NCBI RefSeq assembly: GCF_041260155.1
Contig: NC_091947.1
Span: 28,667,615 to 28,731,614 of the forward strand
DNA from: Ptychodera flava
Taxonomy: Eukaryota; Hemichordata; Enteropneusta; Ptychoderidae
Length of the DNA: 64,000 nt
Reading direction: 5' to 3'
In this document: one piece after another, positions 60,640-64,000 of the stretch
How positions within the stretch are numbered: the first letter of the stretch is position 1
Layout of the letters: each line of letters begins with the position of its first letter
The notes under the pieces: model-generated
Database searches by the model: none
Told to the model about the DNA's origin: nothing
The model's input: only the letters and a program-made list of their open reading frames with translations
Position numbers and translations under genes: made by a program

Positions 60640-61714
60640 TACGGCACCGTCAAAAAAAAAAATAAGCGCCAGGACTTGTCGTTTGCGACGTCAAGGTCAT
60701 GTCAGGAAATCGAACACACGAGACAAGTAACTAAAACTGATTTCTCTACGAAAACATAAAAAATGAATGGAAATACAAACATTTGTGATAGAATCATAAA
60801 ATTTGACACGATACGAGTACCACATGAAGTGTAAATAGTAACCCGAAAACAATAAAATAATGAATGTCGGCAACCATCAGAAGTGAGCGGGTATTGATTG
60901 ACAGTATTCTGCCCGCGATAATGCGCATGACGTATGACCTGATGAAGACGTGTTAATGAAATACACAGCTGCTAAAAGCTCCCGCCCCGCTCCCGTCGGT
61001 AACAAAAAGACGGTCTAAAAACGCAAAGTCGTCGTAATTTGAAAGACTCTTGCAAGTGTGAATGATTCCACTCTTTGGGCGTTGTACCGTAGAAATCCCA
61101 CAATCGTAGCCAAGTAAAAACTTTCGCGCGGCCGCGGGAATGCATGCATTCAATCGAAGTTGGAAACTACCATAGTCCATAGTAGTATCAACACTACAAC
61201 GGCCGGCGCGGCGGCCATCAGTTTCAGGGAAAAAGATCGAATATTTCGATACCCCCAAGTATGTACTGTTGAAATTCGTTTTAATCTAAATTTTGATAAG
61301 CCCTGCTCTCGAATTCTATTTGCGCACCCCGTAAATGGCACGTTGGCCTAAAACAAACCAGGTCAATGAATTCATGAAGGAGACGTAGACCGTAAACGTT
61401 CGTGGAAGGAAGCCATACAAGTTCGTTTGCGCACTTGTCTCTATTAGGAGACAGAAATGAAATGTTCTACAATAAAAAAGACACCAACGTACAGATATAA
61501 CCAAGTCAGATAAATATTTATAATTGGCCAAGTCTCGACTGAGCGAACTGGTAAGTACCCTGTCATGCGAGTCGGGTGGGGCAAATGATCCAATGCGACG
61601 GCCAACGCGACGGCCCGGCTAAAATACGTAATGGTTACGCACTGGAACTAAAACGGGGACAAGCCATACTTTATTTTCGTTTGCACTTGACGTGAGGGCC
61701 AGGGCCGAGGAATG
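60604..61714. repeat. 1.1 kb direct repeat, copy 1
   Basis: Begins inside the last codons of the transposon gene (GCCGAGATGCGCGCCGAC) and runs through its 3' flank to GAGGAATG. Nearly identical to 61896-63009. It is GC-rich, with no convincing ORF. Confidence 0.95.
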
Positions 61715-61895
61715 ATGCTCGGTCATCCGCAGCGCGCGCAACGCTACTAATATACGCACTATTCCGCAGAAGAGTGCCGCCTTCAAAGTTGCACAAGAGA
61801 AAATAAAATGAATTCTTCACCCATTTTTCACGTAGATATGGTCATAAATATATCCATTTCTTACAGTTGGTTTATTTAATTTCCAAATGTAACGG

Positions 61896-63009
61896 GCCGA
61901 GATGCGCGCCGACCACTCCTTGAACAAATAGTACGGCACCGAAAAAAAAAAAAAAATAAGCGCCAGGACTTGTCGTTTTGCGACGTCAAGGTCATGTCAG
62001 GAAATCGGACACACGAGACAAGTAACTAAAACTGATTTCTCTACGAAAACATAAAAAATGAATGGAAATACAAACATTTGTGATAGAATCATAAAATTTG
62101 ACACGATACGAGTACCACATGAAGTGTAAATAGTAACCCGAAAACAATAAAATAATGAATGTCGGCAACCAATCAGAAAGTGAGCGGGTATTGATTGACA
62201 GTATTCTGCCCGCGATAATGCCCATGACGTATGACCTGATGAAGACGTGTTAATGAAATACACAGCTGCTAAAAGCTCCCGCCCCGCTCCCGTCGGTAAC
62301 AAAAAGACGGTCTAAAAACGCAAAGTCGTCGTAATTTGAAAGACTCTTGCAAGTGTGAATGATTCCACTCTTTGGGCGTTGTACCGTAGAAATCCCACAA
62401 TCGTAGCCAAGTAAAAACTTTCGCGCGGCCGCGGGAATGCATGCATTCAATCGAAGTTGGAAACTACCATAGTCCATAGTTAGTATCAACACAACAGCGG
62501 CCGGCGCGGCGGCCATCAGTTTCAGGGAAAAAGATCGAATATTTCGATACCCCAAGTATGTACTGTTGAAATTCGTTTTAATCTAAATTTTGATAAGCCC
62601 TGCTCTCGAATTCTATTTGCGCACCCCGTAAATGGCACGTTGGCTTAAAACAAACCAGGTCAATGAATTCATGAAGGAGACGTAGACCGTAAACGTTCGT
62701 GGAAGGAAGCAATACAAGTTCGTTTGCGCACTTGTCTCTAGGAGACAGAAATGAAATGTTCTACAATAAAAAAGACACCAAACGTACAGATATAACCAAG
62801 TCAGATAAATATTTATAATTGGCCAAGTCTCGACTGAGCGTACTGATAAGTACCCTGTCATGCGAGTCGGGTGGGGCAAATGATCCAACGCGACGGCCAA
62901 CGCGACGGCTCGGCTAAAATACGTAATGGTTACGCACTGGAACTAAAACGGGGACAAGCCATACTTTATTTTCGTTTGCACTTGACGTGAGGGCCAGGGC
63001 CGAGGAATG
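61896..63009. repeat. 1.1 kb direct repeat, copy 2
   Basis: Second copy at an offset of 1292 bases, separated from copy 1 by 181 unique bases. It carries a copy of the C-terminal codons and stop (AEMRADHSLNK). Downstream, 63010-63230 and 63231-63420 are weaker partial copies of the last 250 bases or so of the unit. Confidence 0.95.
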
Positions 63010-63458
63010 GAAATCTAACTTCCACAAGAAAATAAAACGCCCAACTGATAGTAATGAGTCAGAAAAATATTTACTACCAGCTGAAGTCTCAACTGAGTGT
63101 GAATATACGTACACAGTAATGATCCAACCGTGCCGCCCGACCCGGGCCCGTGGTCTATGGCTCGTCAAAAGTGACAATTTATGATCGTTTTCATTTGGCA
63201 CGAGGGCTCGAGAGCTTAAGTATATAGAAATTCAACTTTCTACAACAAAAAATAACACCCCAGACGTATAGTTATGTGTCAGATAAATCTTTATTACCGC
63301 CCAAGTCTCCACTACTGAGCGTATTGAATAAAAAGGAAAGTAACTCTGCCGATGATCCAACGATATCCAACGTCATGGCGGCCCTGGCTGGATAGCTAGG
63401 CAATGGTTATACCCGTAAAACCCTCGACTCTCAGATCGGTCGCTCGTTTTCGTGCACA
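63010..63458. repeat. two degenerate sub-repeats before the right TIR
   Basis: Both parts share the series AATAAA-like text, TCAGATAAATNTTTATTA, CCAAGTCTC.ACTGAG and ATGATCCAA with the ends of the 1.1 kb repeats, pointing to repeated unequal duplication of this end of the element. No gene seen. Confidence 0.6.
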
Positions 63459-63615
63459 TGTCGCAGACTGTATTTTGATAGTATCTGCGACGATCGCGGA
63501 TAGCATGTGCGACCGGTAGCAGATAGTAAATGCGACGGTCGCAGATAGTAGTTTGCTACAATATTGCGACTCGCACTTTCCAGTCGCAGATAGCATTTTG
63601 AGGTACTCTTACATA
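63459..63615 (-). repeat. right terminal inverted repeat of the 9.1 kb element
   Basis: Reverse complement of the left end; same TGCGAC/GTCGCA motif cluster. The outermost bases read CTCTTACATA. Confidence 0.9.
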
Positions 63616-64000
63616 AATGCAATTCAATATCTAGTCAATGCCAGTTGATTGTCTGCATACATGTATAAGGACGACCATTTTGAAAAATTATCATTACATG
63701 AACTATTGGTTGATCTGATCACAAATGTTGGTGCTTCCTTGCCAAAGTATCATGATATCATGGCCTCAATGGGACAGTATTACTATTATCAACCCATTTA
63801 AAGGTCAGTAAAACGGTTTCCAAAGACTTGCCCATTTCATAATACCATGCACCTTGTTTGGCACTTGATATGGGTGAAAATAACTTTGATGATTTGAAAG
63901 CCAGAGATTAATGAACACTATTTTCACTACACTATTTATAGTGATGATTTCAAATGAATAATTGTCTAATTTTGGCATATACATATACATTCCAATGAAT
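63616..64000. other. sequence beyond the transposon
   Basis: Unique AT-rich sequence. If the PARP gene has further 5' exons, this would be the far side of the intron that the transposon entered. No exon seen. Confidence 0.4.

Larger units (their letters stand above)
54531..63615 (+). mobile_element. 9.1 kb TIR transposon, KDZ/HMGXB3-like
   Basis: The ends are 157 bp inverted repeats (54531-54687 and 63459-63615) differing at only a few positions; each begins TATGTAAGAGTACCTCAAAA. A TA on both sides could be a 2 bp target duplication; no longer duplication is seen. Inside on the plus strand are a TATA-box promoter, a first exon with a basic protein start, a 3.7 kb satellite array in the intron, two exons with cysteine-cluster motifs, and duplicated 3' sequence. 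The element lies 120 bases upstream of visible PARP exon 1 and in the opposite orientation. The coding region lacks a recognisable DDE catalytic part, so the copy may be non-autonomous. Confidence 0.85.

Noticed and set aside
60604-63009. The 1.1 kb direct repeats as long terminal repeats of a retroelement
   Set aside because: They are only 181 bases apart, lack TG...CA ends, and begin inside codons of the neighbouring gene; a tandem duplication is simpler.

Overview
The window looks like AT-rich genomic DNA from an animal, most likely a marine invertebrate; I cannot place it more closely. Exons are short, introns are long and full of repeats, splice sites are GT-AG, and no bacterial-style gene packing is visible. 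Nearly all recognisable coding sequence belongs to one very large gene on the minus strand.

The gene is a PARP14-like macrodomain ADP-ribosyltransferase. I can follow 22 exons from 54410 down to a stop codon at 6603. Exon phases chain correctly, and after allowing for a few single-base frame breaks the visible exons give about 2530 residues. In order they encode: a Gln/Pro-rich N-terminal region (53014-54410), five RRM-like modules (42.3-48.8 kb), a long KH-like region (42309-44055), macrodomain 1 (41.5-42.5 kb), macrodomain 2 (36.6-39.7 kb), a linker (35.9 kb), macrodomain 3 (18.0-24.8 kb), two linker exons, a WWE exon (9086-9452) and a three-exon ADP-ribosyltransferase domain (6603-8260) of the mono-ADP-ribosylating H-Y-L type. 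The true start codon is not visible; exon 1 begins at a splice acceptor. RNA-binding, ADP-ribose-reading and ADP-ribose-writing modules thus sit in one polypeptide, as in vertebrate PARP14.

The introns and flanks are packed with mobile DNA. (1) A 9.1 kb element with 157 bp inverted ends (54531-63615) carries exons resembling the cysteine-cluster part of a KDZ/HMGXB3-type transposase, a 3.7 kb array of a 178 bp satellite inside its own intron, and a duplicated 1.1 kb 3' tail. (2) Three nearly identical 2.09 kb elements (861-2948, 29731-31818, 32450-34540) belong to an unclassified family, two with 5 bp target duplications. (3) Three elements, and perhaps a fourth, have inverted ends next to TTAA, mostly starting AGG (19254-21116, 26509-27478, 36945-38054, possibly 13524-16037). 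(4) Two families are built of about 125-150 bp tandem modules ending in a microsatellite plus hairpin. (5) An 853 bp MITE and several fold-back repeats are also present.

Sequence quality or gene integrity is uneven. The 5' third of the PARP gene has seven apparent one-base frame breaks and one lost splice acceptor, while the macrodomain, WWE and catalytic exons are clean. I saw no tRNA, rRNA, CRISPR array or virus-like element that I could support.
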